NCBI GenBank assembly: GCA_014238905.1
Contig: JABAAE010000001.1
Span: 542,712 to 606,711, forward strand
Origin: Planctomycetota bacterium
GTDB taxonomy: Bacteria; Planctomycetota; Planctomycetia; Pirellulales; Pirellulaceae
Length of the DNA: 64,000 bases
Direction of reading: 5' to 3'
Under the pieces are notes generated by a model that saw only the letters and a list, made by a program, of their open reading frames with translations, ran no database searches and was not told where the DNA came from. Every line of letters begins with the position of its first letter. Position 1 is the stretch's first letter. Position numbers and translations under genes: made by a program. Shown one piece after another: positions 47,202 through 56,068 of the stretch.

Positions 47202-48254
47202 TCAGTCAATTTTGATTTGTTCGGCCAAACTCGATTTCAGGGCATCCATTCGCAGGTTCGCGACCGAGAATGCTGGGGCCACAATGGAAAGAGCGGCACT
47301 CATTTTCTCGCCTAAAGTCGTCAAACAACTCGAAGGAAAATAATCCCGTAAAAATTCCTCTAAAATCACCGACCCTGTACCGGACAAAAATATAGTCTGC
47401 GGTTTTTTCTGCTGGCTGCTCACAACACGACCAATGGCTGACCCAATGCTTTTCAGTTGGGCAGCGCGAACCTGTTTAGCAACGCAAAGCAATTCAGCGG
47501 TGGTCAATTCCTCTTGATCCGCGCAAAGCATCCGGGCAAGGCGTTGTCCGGAATGATGTTGGTCGGCTGGTTGGCCATCGGCCGTATCCCGACAATTTGC
47601 GTCGCTCGGAATGCTCTCCAGCAAGACATGGACATCTCGCATCGTGGCGAAGACCTCACCGGATAGCGAGACGCTTGATCCGCGAAATAAAAGATCTTGG
47701 CTGAACGCACATACCGGCGTCCTCAAGGCACCAGTGTAGACCAGTTCTCCGTTTGTAATTCTGGCGATATCTGTTTTTCCCTTCGCTAGGACGGCTTCCG
47801 ATGAAAACGGAATGATGTCCGTCGAAGTCGATCCCATATCTATTAGTAGCGCGTAGCCAGCGCTTAACTTGATGAAGCGGCGACAGAAATTCGCCAGAGC
47901 GTGCCAATTCGAAGCTGAATAGAGAAGCGGTTGTTGTTGGGTTTGATGTAACGAGGCAAACCGGCCATCGACCCCGTAAAACTGGGTGTTGGATTCCTGG
48001 AATACTTTAGCTGTGGTAGACGCTATGAACTCTACACCTGCTGATTTACTCCGAAAACAATCGCATAATTCGCCGGTCATCGTAACCGCTACATGGTCGC
48101 AATCACTAAATCGAGCAAGAATGTCTGCCTGCAGGACATCGACCAATTCCGGGGAACGCTTCCAAAGAGGAAAACCTATTTCTATTGATCTTCCATCGTT
48201 GACGGCCGCTTTGATATTGGCCCCGCCTATATCAAGACCAAGTACCTTTGACAT
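47202..48254 (-). CDS. Hydantoinase/oxoprolinase family protein, H4MPT-linked C1 pathway type (MfnF-like)
   Basis: 350 residues with an ASKHA ATPase fold: LGLDIGGANIKAAV at residues 5-18 (phosphate 1), LLIDMGSTSTDIIPF near 140-155 (phosphate 2) and IFLSGTGSVILEEFL near 290 (adenosine). This pattern is that of the H4MPT-linked C1-transfer family. The archaeal member, MfnF, joins the furan and tyramine parts of methanofuran. It starts five bases after the preceding PPIase gene and is followed at 111 bases by the kinase-like gene. Planctomycetes are known to carry H4MPT/methanofuran-type C1 genes. The exact reaction in this bacterium is inferred. Confidence 0.78.
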   Translation of the reverse strand: MSKVLGLDIGGANIKAAVNDGRSIEIGFPLWKRSPELVDVLQADILARFSDCDHVAVTMTGELCDCFRSKSAGVEFIASTTAKVFQESNTQFYGVDGRFASLHQTQQQPLLYSASNWHALANFCRRFIKLSAGYALLIDMGSTSTDIIPFSSEAVLAKGKTDIARITNGELVYTGALRTPVCAFSQDLLFRGSSVSLSGEVFATMRDVHVLLESIPSDANCRDTADGQPADQHHSGQRLARMLCADQEELTTAELLCVAKQVRAAQLKSIGSAIGRVVSSQQKKPQTIFLSGTGSVILEEFLRDYFPSSCLTTLGEKMSAALSIVAPAFSVANLRMDALKSSLAEQIKID

Positions 48255-48258
48255 GGAT

Positions 48259-49518
48259 TTATTTTTTATCGCTACTTACATAATTTTCGACCGGAATTTC
48301 CTTTTTAAGTTTGTCGACGTATTTCTGCAGCACCGCTTCCTGCTTTTCTTTTTTAATTGCCGATTTTATTTTTGCCTGTGCCTCAGAAAAGGAAATATAG
48401 CCTTCCTGTTTTCGCTCCAAAACACGAATAATATGAAATCCGCTCTTGGACTCGATCCGGTCGCTTAACTGGTTGACTGGCAGGGAAAAAATAGCTTTTT
48501 CGACAATTTCATTAACGAGACTTCCCCGAGACGTCCAGTCGTGATAACCCCCTTTTTCAGCCTGAAACCCCTCGGAGGATCGCTTGGCGATCGCAGCCAG
48601 GCTTGCTCCGAAAACTATCTCGTTGCCCAATTCTCCAATTCGATCCCAAGCCGCCTGTCGGCTGGCCTGCTTGTCAAATCGAATCACTATTTGTTCCCAG
48701 CGAACCTGCGAAGGAAAATAATAATCTTTTCGATTTTCGTTGTAATACTCCAACATTTCAAAATGCGTGATCTCGGGGTCAACGTTCACTTTTTCCCGAA
48801 CAAAAAAGCCGGCAAACTGTGCGTCAACCCATGCGTCTCGAACATGCCGAAGCGAAGTTCCCAGATCTCGCAATTTGCTTTCGACTTCGGCCGGTGTTTT
48901 GACCTTCAGATTTTTCATCATCTCCGGCAGCCTCAATTCCGTAAACTGACCGCGGATCGATGACAGAATTTCATCTAGCTTGGTTCGGTCGGGCATTGTA
49001 CGAATCGCATCCGCGTACAGGAGTTTTTGTTCAATGGCCCGTTCTACGGCAAAAGGTAATGCCAATTCTCGTTGCTGTTGTTTTACAGATTCCGGAGCAG
49101 TCGCCATGCTCGACTCGATTAGCTGATTAATATCTCCAATGACATCAGCTCTGAAGATTGGGAATCCTCCTACATTGGCGATCATTTTACCCGGCGAAAA
49201 CTCGGCACCTGGGTTGATGACATTTAACGGGATGGGATTGGAGTCAAGAGTGACACCTGGAACGTCTGCAAAACCGGTCTGCATATTGTTGTCCTTCCCG
49301 TTTAAAGCTCCATTTGGGCCTGTCTGAAAAACGGCACCGGATCCCTTGGGATTCTCCTGTTTGATCGGCACCAACTGGTTTCCTGATGTGACGGGCTTGT
49401 TGTTCATGTTGGAACTACCCAGCCGTGGTGGAAAACCGCTGATGGTTTGAGCCTGCGTGAGAGACGCTCCGAACGTCATCACCGATCCAGCAAGCAGATA
49501 AATAAATATTGAATTCAT
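48259..49518 (-). CDS. Periplasmic peptidyl-prolyl isomerase, SurA/parvulin-like
   Basis: About 419 residues from the ATG at 49518, which opens a signal peptide (MNSIFIYLLAGSVMTFGASL, TQAQ). An N-terminal SurA-like helical chaperone part includes KMIANVGGFPIFRADVIGDI and AIEQKLLYADAI. One rotamase domain lies at about 255-355 (WEQIVIRFDK, FAKRSSEG-like IAKRSSEGFQAEKGGYHDW, LPVNQLSDRIESKSGFHII). A basic helical tail follows. It probably folds exported outer-membrane proteins such as BBP7 barrels. It is four bases upstream of the MfnF-like gene, an odd partner by function. Confidence 0.87.
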   Translation of the reverse strand: MNSIFIYLLAGSVMTFGASLTQAQTISGFPPRLGSSNMNNKPVTSGNQLVPIKQENPKGSGAVFQTGPNGALNGKDNNMQTGFADVPGVTLDSNPIPLNVINPGAEFSPGKMIANVGGFPIFRADVIGDINQLIESSMATAPESVKQQQRELALPFAVERAIEQKLLYADAIRTMPDRTKLDEILSSIRGQFTELRLPEMMKNLKVKTPAEVESKLRDLGTSLRHVRDAWVDAQFAGFFVREKVNVDPEITHFEMLEYYNENRKDYYFPSQVRWEQIVIRFDKQASRQAAWDRIGELGNEIVFGASLAAIAKRSSEGFQAEKGGYHDWTSRGSLVNEIVEKAIFSLPVNQLSDRIESKSGFHIIRVLERKQEGYISFSEAQAKIKSAIKKEKQEAVLQKYVDKLKKEIPVENYVSSDKK

Positions 49519-49690
49519 CCTTCGATACTCAAAAACAGAGTGACTCAGAAACTGCCGGTCTGCAACGATCCCCACCCGCTTACTTTCGCGGATGCGGAGG
49601 ACCTGCCAGCAAAGACCAGATTCACCGTCTTCGGAACCCAAAAGGTTGGATCAATCTCGACGGTCCAATGCGTAAAAATCGCTGCAGAGT

Positions 49691-52600
49691 TTAGTTCAGG
49701 GTGGTTTCTGGTTGCAAGATCGTTTTTAGAGATTTGATTAGTCGATCCGGTTCAATCCTGCCTTCTTTCAGCTTGATATAAACAGTCTCGTGATCGGCAA
49801 TTCTAATCTTGTTGCCATTGGCTGCCCGCAATTCTTCGATTCGCTGCCGGTCTGAGTATTTGATCACCAAAAATCCCTGATCATCAAGATAAATGGAATT
49901 GATTTGCCAAATCGCCGCTAGCAATCGCAGTCTAGCTAGCTTAAGAAGCCTGATCACCGGTTTGGGAAGTGGCCCAAATCGATCCTTGAATTCATTCTTT
50001 AGCTGCTTGATCTGTTCAAATCGATCGATTCGCGTCATCCGTCGATAGATATCAATTTTTTGTCGCCGATCCCGAACATAGTCCTCTGGCAAAAAGGCTG
50101 AACCGGGTACATCAATGTCGACGTTGACGTCCAGTTTGCCGGGCAACTTCTTTAGTTGGCGAACTGCGGACTCCAATAATTGGCAATAGAACTCGTAACC
50201 TACAGCGGCGATATGCCCACTTTGCTCGGTACCCAATAGATTCCCGGCGCCTCGGATTTCAAGATCTCGCATGGCAATTGCAAATCCAGCTCCCATTTCA
50301 CTGTATTGTTGAATGGCATGCAGTCTTTTCGCTGCGGTCGGATTGAGATGTTTGGAAGGATCGATGAGAAGGTAGCAAAATGCCTGATTTTTATAACGGC
50401 CAACCCGACCACGTAACTGGTGCAAATCCGATAGGCCGTAGCGATCTGCTTCATCGATGAAGATGGTATTGGCGTTGGGAATATCGACCCCGCTTTCAAT
50501 GATTGTCGTTGCCAGCAACACATCGTACTTGTGCTCAATAAAGTCCTTCATCACCTGCTCCAATTGACCTTCAGGCATTTGACCATGGCCAATCACAACG
50601 GAAGCCTCCGGAACGATATATTCCAGCTTCTGCTTGATTATCTGGATATCATTGACACGGTTGTGGACAAAGAAAATCTGACCTCCTCGATTTAGCTCCC
50701 GGTGAATAGCTGACTTGATAATCTGCTCATCAAATCGAATGGTCCTGGTTTCAACAGACATTCTATCTTCAGGAGGACTTTCCAAATTCGAGATGTCCCT
50801 AACGCCGACGAGAGACATGTGTAACGTCCGCGGAATCGGAGTCGCCGACATGGTGAGCACATCCACCATCGATTTGAGTGACTTCAATCGCTCTTTAACG
50901 TCCACACCAAATCGCTGTTCCTCATCGATAACCAGCAGACCCAAATTGAAGAAATCAACATCCCGAGATGCGAGGCGATGAGTCCCCACGACAATGTCGA
51001 CGCGACCGGTCTTTAAGCCTTCGATTGTTTTTTTCTGCTCAGCAGCGGAACAGAATCGACTGAGTTTTTCTATACTGATTGGGAACTCAGCCATCCTTCC
51101 CCGAAACGTATTAAAATGCTGTTCTACGAGAATGGTGGTGGGAGCCAAGACAGCGACTTGAAAGCCATTTTCTACAGCCCTAAACGCGGCTCGCATCGCC
51201 ACTTCGGTTTTTCCAAAACCGACGTCACCGCAAAGAAGACGATCCATTGGCTTGGCGACTTGCATGTCAGCTCGGATGTCTTCGAGTGAGGATAATTGGT
51301 CCGGGGTTTCGCGATACGGAAACGAGCTTGAAAACTCGTGGAGCCATTCGGTTTCCCTTGAAAAAGCTATTCCCGGTTGTGCTGATCGCCGCGCCGATAA
51401 CTCCAACATCTCAGCAGCCATATCCTGAACGGCGACCTCCGCCGCTTTCTTGTGTCGCAACCAGGCTTTACCCCCGATTTTCGCTAAGCGGGGACGGGTT
51501 TTGCTGCCACCGATGTACTTCTGGACAAGGTCTATTTTTGTCGCTGGCACATATAACTTTGTCCCACCATCAAATTCCAACTCGAGATGTTCTTCAACGA
51601 TTTCGTCCTTTTCGAGCATCTTTAGACCGCGGAAACGCCCGATGCCATGCGCTACGTGAACAATAAGATCTCCATCCTGGAGATCCAAAAAGCTGTCGAT
51701 AGCTTTACCCATTCGTCGACGGCCGCCACGTCGAATTTGGCCCCGGTTAAACAGGTGATCGCAATCGACTACCAAAAGATCTTCGCCACTGAACCGAAAA
51801 CCCGTTCGCATATCGCCCACTACGTAATGAAGCCGACCACTAATCGCTGTTTCGGTCGTTCCCAGCAATTCCAACAATCGTTCGATTTCTCCAGTGGACC
51901 TCGCAATGACAAAAGACTCGTAACCGGCTGCGAATTGATCAAGGTTATTTCGAATTTCAGCTAAGTCACCATCGATCCTGCCCACGGTTTCGATCGGCAA
52001 ACGGCAATGAGTATCAGTGAGACCCAGAGTAAACTCCGCAGCGGTAGCAAAAGACCGCGTCATCAATTGAGCCTGGACATCCGATAAACTGAGCATTTCC
52101 TCCGGCCGTGGAACCAGTTTAAGGAACTGCTGGGCCTCGGTTTGAACTTCTTCTGGATACATCATCAGAATCCAGGCATCCTCCGGCAGGAAACTTGCCA
52201 AATGATCTCGCTCATCAAAGTCCTGGCTTAAGGTCGTTATTTCAACGGCCTTAGTCGGTCGAAGGGATCGCTGGGTTTGAGGATTGAACTCTCGAATGGA
52301 TTCGATTTCGTCATCAAACAGTTCAATTCGAATCGGGGTAGTCCAGTCAAACGCGAAGACATCGATGATCCCGCCTCGGCTGGAAAACTCACCCGGTAAT
52401 TCAACTGCCGTTGTCGCGTGAAATTGATTTTCGGTCAGCCAACGCAACCATTGTTCAACGTCGATTCGATCACCCACCCGCAGGGTGCGGGAATGCGATT
52501 TTATCGTCGAAACAGACGGACTTGGAGAGAGGAGACTACGAATCTCTGCCGTCAGGATTTTCGTTGAACGGCCCTCCATCAAGGATTTTAAAATTCCAAC

Positions 52601-52936
52601 TCGCTGACCAAAATCCTGATCAGAAAAGGGTTGGTCCTCATTGATTTCAAATCTGGGGAAATCGGTAGAACGTTGTTCCGAGTAAAGACCTATCTCGCGA
52701 TAGATATCGTCGTTAAGATCCGAATCCGGCGTTACCACCAGAACAACAGAAGGGGCAATCCGGGCCAGTTCCGATACCAAAAGTGCGCACGCTGCCCGCG
52801 GAACTCCTTCGAATGACGCTGCTTTACCACTCTTTAAAGCCGCCAGACATTCGTCGAAGCCTTTTACTTTTGATAAGCGGCGACCGATTGTCTTCAATGT
52901 TGTCGCCGCCTCGGCATGGGGCAGGACTGCTGACAT
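49691..52936 (-). CDS. mfd: Transcription-repair coupling factor
   Basis: 1,081 residues from the ATG at 52936; the frame is open to 53044 without a ribosome binding site for either. Mfd removes stalled RNA polymerase and recruits UvrAB. The N-terminal UvrB-like part (QFHATTAVELPGEFSSRGGI) is present. The RNA-polymerase-interaction domain follows (DLIVHVAHGIGRFRGL, DGGTKLYVPATKIDLVQKYI). The RecG-like motor has GDVGFGKTEVAMRAA, DEEQRFGVD, TMSATPIPRTLHMSL and LRGRVGRYKNQAF. The TRCF C-terminal domain is recognised by RRQKIDIYRRMTRI and FKDRFGPLPKPVIRLL. A single gene on the minus strand. Confidence 0.97.
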   Translation of the reverse strand: MSAVLPHAEAATTLKTIGRRLSKVKGFDECLAALKSGKAASFEGVPRAACALLVSELARIAPSVVLVVTPDSDLNDDIYREIGLYSEQRSTDFPRFEINEDQPFSDQDFGQRVGILKSLMEGRSTKILTAEIRSLLSPSPSVSTIKSHSRTLRVGDRIDVEQWLRWLTENQFHATTAVELPGEFSSRGGIIDVFAFDWTTPIRIELFDDEIESIREFNPQTQRSLRPTKAVEITTLSQDFDERDHLASFLPEDAWILMMYPEEVQTEAQQFLKLVPRPEEMLSLSDVQAQLMTRSFATAAEFTLGLTDTHCRLPIETVGRIDGDLAEIRNNLDQFAAGYESFVIARSTGEIERLLELLGTTETAISGRLHYVVGDMRTGFRFSGEDLLVVDCDHLFNRGQIRRGGRRRMGKAIDSFLDLQDGDLIVHVAHGIGRFRGLKMLEKDEIVEEHLELEFDGGTKLYVPATKIDLVQKYIGGSKTRPRLAKIGGKAWLRHKKAAEVAVQDMAAEMLELSARRSAQPGIAFSRETEWLHEFSSSFPYRETPDQLSSLEDIRADMQVAKPMDRLLCGDVGFGKTEVAMRAAFRAVENGFQVAVLAPTTILVEQHFNTFRGRMAEFPISIEKLSRFCSAAEQKKTIEGLKTGRVDIVVGTHRLASRDVDFFNLGLLVIDEEQRFGVDVKERLKSLKSMVDVLTMSATPIPRTLHMSLVGVRDISNLESPPEDRMSVETRTIRFDEQIIKSAIHRELNRGGQIFFVHNRVNDIQIIKQKLEYIVPEASVVIGHGQMPEGQLEQVMKDFIEHKYDVLLATTIIESGVDIPNANTIFIDEADRYGLSDLHQLRGRVGRYKNQAFCYLLIDPSKHLNPTAAKRLHAIQQYSEMGAGFAIAMRDLEIRGAGNLLGTEQSGHIAAVGYEFYCQLLESAVRQLKKLPGKLDVNVDIDVPGSAFLPEDYVRDRRQKIDIYRRMTRIDRFEQIKQLKNEFKDRFGPLPKPVIRLLKLARLRLLAAIWQINSIYLDDQGFLVIKYSDRQRIEELRAANGNKIRIADHETVYIKLKEGRIEPDRLIKSLKTILQPETTLN

Positions 52937-53134
52937 AGACTGGATTTTAGAACATCGATCAAACGGGGGATAGTGCGAGTCAAAATAGCTCAGTAATGGG
53001 GTTCGCCGCGTCTGAGTATTCTCTCCGGTGCCGCTAACGGGCATGTTATAATCTTGTAGAGCCGACTCATTTGGCTTGGTGATTCGGTCAAAGACCCAGA
53101 CCCTTGACTTTCACTAAAGAAATGTCCCACCAGA

Positions 53135-54505
53135 ATGTCACACCTCCCGTTACCTGTTCCACTATTCAAAATCAATCCTGCCCACACCGGGATTGTAATA
53201 TGGATGTTGGCATTCAGTCTCATTGGCTTTTCGGCGGCGCAGGATGCTATCAACTTCAAGCCGATACTCTATTGGAAAACGGCACCGAATGATCCGATTG
53301 CCAAGCTCCAGAAAAAAATCTCCAACGGGACGGTTCAGCTTCGCTTTAATGGCAGCAATGGCTATCTAGAATCCGTTTTAAAAGCACTTAAGGTGCCTAT
53401 CAACTCACAGGTGCTGGTTTTTTCAAAGACGAGCTCTCAGCTGCGAATGATCTCCCCACAAACACCAAGAGCCATTTATTTCAACGACGATGTTTATGTC
53501 GGCTGGATCCCCGGGGCCGAACTGTTGGAACTCAGTTCTGTCGACCCTAAACAGGGGGCCATGTTTTACACTCTAAAACAAGTCCAAGCAGAAACAACCG
53601 TTTTTCAGAGAGATAATGGCAACTGTCTTGTTTGTCACAATTCACCGCGGACCCACGGCGTCCCGGGACACCTCCTGCGCTCGGTTTACTCTTCCAATCA
53701 TGGTCAACCGTATTACGGCATGGGGACCTTTACCACGACCCAAGCCAGTCCTTTCTCGGAGCGTTGGGGTGGTTGGTATGTCACCGGTAGCCACGGATCA
53801 CTCCGGCATATGGGCAATAGTACCCTGACGAAAAATAATGATGAATTGGTTCTGGATCAAGGGGCCAATCAAGTCGATGTTTCCAGTCGTTTTCGAGTTT
53901 CACAATACCTCTCCAAGCACAGTGACCTGGTCGCTTTGATGATACTGGGCCACCAAACTGAAATGCATAACTACATAACGCTCGCCAATTATCAAACCCG
54001 GCAGGCATTGCATCAAAATGAATTCATGAATCGAGCGCTGGAAAGAGCTCCTGATTTCGTTAGCGAATCAACAGACCGGCGGATCAATCAGGCTGTGGAA
54101 AAGCTACTCCAGCACATGCTGTTTGTGGATGAATTTCCGCTGACCGAAAAATTGAGCGGTACCTCGGGTTTTGCCAACTCGTTTCAGGTCAAAGGTCGCC
54201 AAGACCGTCTGGGGAGATCGTTGCGTGAGCTGGATCTGAAAAACCGACTATTTAAATATCCCTGTAGTTACCTGATCCACTCAGATGCTTTCAGTCAGCT
54301 TCCCTCAACCGCTCGCAATCGTCTTTACCGACGATTGTGGACCATCCTCATCAACAAAGACCCCCACTATGCTGAAATTTCGCGGGAAGATCGAAAAGCT
54401 GTTCTCGATATTCTCCGCGATACCAAACCAGACCTTCCAGCCTACTGGAAGCAGGATTCGCCAGAGAGTCAGAATGCTCGGTCGCGATCACTCAACCGAC
54501 AATAA
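53135..54505 (+). CDS. Secreted mono-haem c-type cytochrome-like protein of unknown function
   Basis: 456 residues. A hydrophobic N-terminal segment (GIVIWMLAFSLIGFSAAQ) follows 20 residues of lead. A single CxxCH haem site is at residues 164-168 (NCLVCHNS). Before it is a beta-rich region (QLRFNGSNGYLESVLKALKV, PRAIYFNDDVYVGWIPGA); after it comes a His-rich stretch (HSDLVALMILGHQTEMHNYI) that could supply a second axial ligand. No enzyme family is recognised. The arrangement suggests a periplasmic electron-transfer or sensor protein. It ends 20 bases from the DUF1501 gene, tail to tail. Confidence 0.72.
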   Translation: MSHLPLPVPLFKINPAHTGIVIWMLAFSLIGFSAAQDAINFKPILYWKTAPNDPIAKLQKKISNGTVQLRFNGSNGYLESVLKALKVPINSQVLVFSKTSSQLRMISPQTPRAIYFNDDVYVGWIPGAELLELSSVDPKQGAMFYTLKQVQAETTVFQRDNGNCLVCHNSPRTHGVPGHLLRSVYSSNHGQPYYGMGTFTTTQASPFSERWGGWYVTGSHGSLRHMGNSTLTKNNDELVLDQGANQVDVSSRFRVSQYLSKHSDLVALMILGHQTEMHNYITLANYQTRQALHQNEFMNRALERAPDFVSESTDRRINQAVEKLLQHMLFVDEFPLTEKLSGTSGFANSFQVKGRQDRLGRSLRELDLKNRLFKYPCSYLIHSDAFSQLPSTARNRLYRRLWTILINKDPHYAEISREDRKAVLDILRDTKPDLPAYWKQDSPESQNARSRSLNRQ

Positions 54506-54525
54506 TGGTTGAACCTGAACCCCAA

Positions 54526-56022
54526 TCACTTCAGCAAACGGTCAAGGACATGCCCATGAACGTCGGTCAAACGGCGCTCGATACCATTGTGCTTGTAGGT
54601 CAGACGTTGATGGTCCAGCCCCAATAGATCCAAAATAGTGGCATTGAGATCATGGATCGATGAAACGTCTTCCACTGCCTTGAAGCCCAGCTCATCGGTT
54701 ACGCCATGACTGACACCCGGACGGACACCGGCGCCCGTCAGAAACGCTGTAAAACCATTCGGGTTGTGATCGCGCCCCTTGGCTCCCTTTTGAAACATGG
54801 GCATCCTCCCGAATTCGGTGCACCACACCACGAGGGTATCTTCTAGTAATCCTCGTTGTCTGAGATCAGCAATTAATGCTGCCACAGGTTGATCCATGAT
54901 GCGGCCATGATCATCGTACTGCTTTTTTAATTCACGGTGGCCATCCCAATTTAGTTTTCCACCGCTGGCATACGCTCCGTTAAACAACTGTACAAATCGA
55001 ACCCCGTTTTCGACTAAACGACGGGCCAGTATACAATTTTTGGCAAATTTCACTTTGATTGGATCGCTGGGATCATCCGCACCATACATCCTCATTGTCG
55101 AGGCCGTTTCGCCAGAGAGATCACTGATCGCCGGGATCGACAACTGCATTCTCGCTGCAAGTTCATAGCTTGCGATACGCGCTGCCAATTCCTCATCGCC
55201 AGGGTTTTTTTCTAGATGCTGGCTATTCACCAGCCTGAGAAGATCTCGTGCTGCAAGATCTTTTTCCGCAGAAATGGACAGAGGAGGCTTCAGATTTTTA
55301 ACCGGTTGGCTGGAATTAAACGGCGTTCCCTGAAATGCTGCGGGTAAAAATCCCGGCCCCCAGTTATTCACGCTGGCCTGTGGAACACCCCGTGGATCCG
55401 GGATGGCTACAAAAGAGGGAAGGTTTTGATTTTCACTTCCCAGAGCGTAGGTCAGCCAAGCCCCGATACTGGGAAAACCATCTTGGATGAAACCTGTTGA
55501 GAGAAAATTCTCGGCCGGGCCATGGGTGTTGGACTTGTTAGTCAAAGTGTGGACAAATGAAAAATCATCTACTTGACGGGCAAGGTGCGGTATCAAGTCA
55601 GAAACCATTTTCCCGGTTTGTCCATGCGGACGAAACCTGTACTGAGGTCGCGCTAAATTACCTGAGGGTCCCTGGAACGTAATCGATGGCCCTCCTGGCA
55701 TTGCCATACCATCCCTCTTGATTAACTCCGGTTTGTAGTCCCATGTCTCCAATTGGCTGCAAGCACCCGCGCAAAAAACTACCAAAACGTTTTTTGCGCG
55801 CGCTTTGCCAGGCGCGTTTCTTGCAGCATTGGGCTCCAGTTTATTGATTTTGGGGGTGAAACGATCTTCTCCGACCAGGGTTTGACGCGTCAACAACTCG
55901 GTCAGGGCAATCGCCCCCAGTCCGGTACCGGCATGGGCCAAAAAATCCCGCCGATTCAAAAATGAACGACCCACATGCGATAACCCGGATTCGGTTTTTT
56001 CAATCTGAAAATTGAACATCAT
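54526..56022 (-). CDS. DUF1501 domain protein with Tat-type signal
   Basis: 498 residues. The N-terminus carries [20 protein letters not shown], a twin-arginine export signal. The body matches DUF1501, related to the alkaline phosphatase/sulfatase fold: [47 protein letters not shown] and [19 protein letters not shown]. In Planctomycetes these proteins are nearly always paired with a PSD1-domain protein; here that gene is 46 bases upstream on the same strand. The substrate is unknown. The ATG at 56022 or 56019 can start. Confidence 0.92.
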   Translation of the reverse strand: MMFNFQIEKTESGLSHVGRSFLNRRDFLAHAGTGLGAIALTELLTRQTLVGEDRFTPKINKLEPNAARNAPGKARAKNVLVVFCAGACSQLETWDYKPELIKRDGMAMPGGPSITFQGPSGNLARPQYRFRPHGQTGKMVSDLIPHLARQVDDFSFVHTLTNKSNTHGPAENFLSTGFIQDGFPSIGAWLTYALGSENQNLPSFVAIPDPRGVPQASVNNWGPGFLPAAFQGTPFNSSQPVKNLKPPLSISAEKDLAARDLLRLVNSQHLEKNPGDEELAARIASYELAARMQLSIPAISDLSGETASTMRMYGADDPSDPIKVKFAKNCILARRLVENGVRFVQLFNGAYASGGKLNWDGHRELKKQYDDHGRIMDQPVAALIADLRQRGLLEDTLVVWCTEFGRMPMFQKGAKGRDHNPNGFTAFLTGAGVRPGVSHGVTDELGFKAVEDVSSIHDLNATILDLLGLDHQRLTYKHNGIERRLTDVHGHVLDRLLK

Positions 56023-56068
56023 TGTTGGTTCAAATGGGACGATTTCTTATTCTGGACAGGATCATCGA

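Noticed and set aside
52937-53044. 36-codon N-terminal extension of Mfd
   Set aside because: No ribosome binding site and no similarity to the normal Mfd N-terminus, though a true start there cannot be excluded.
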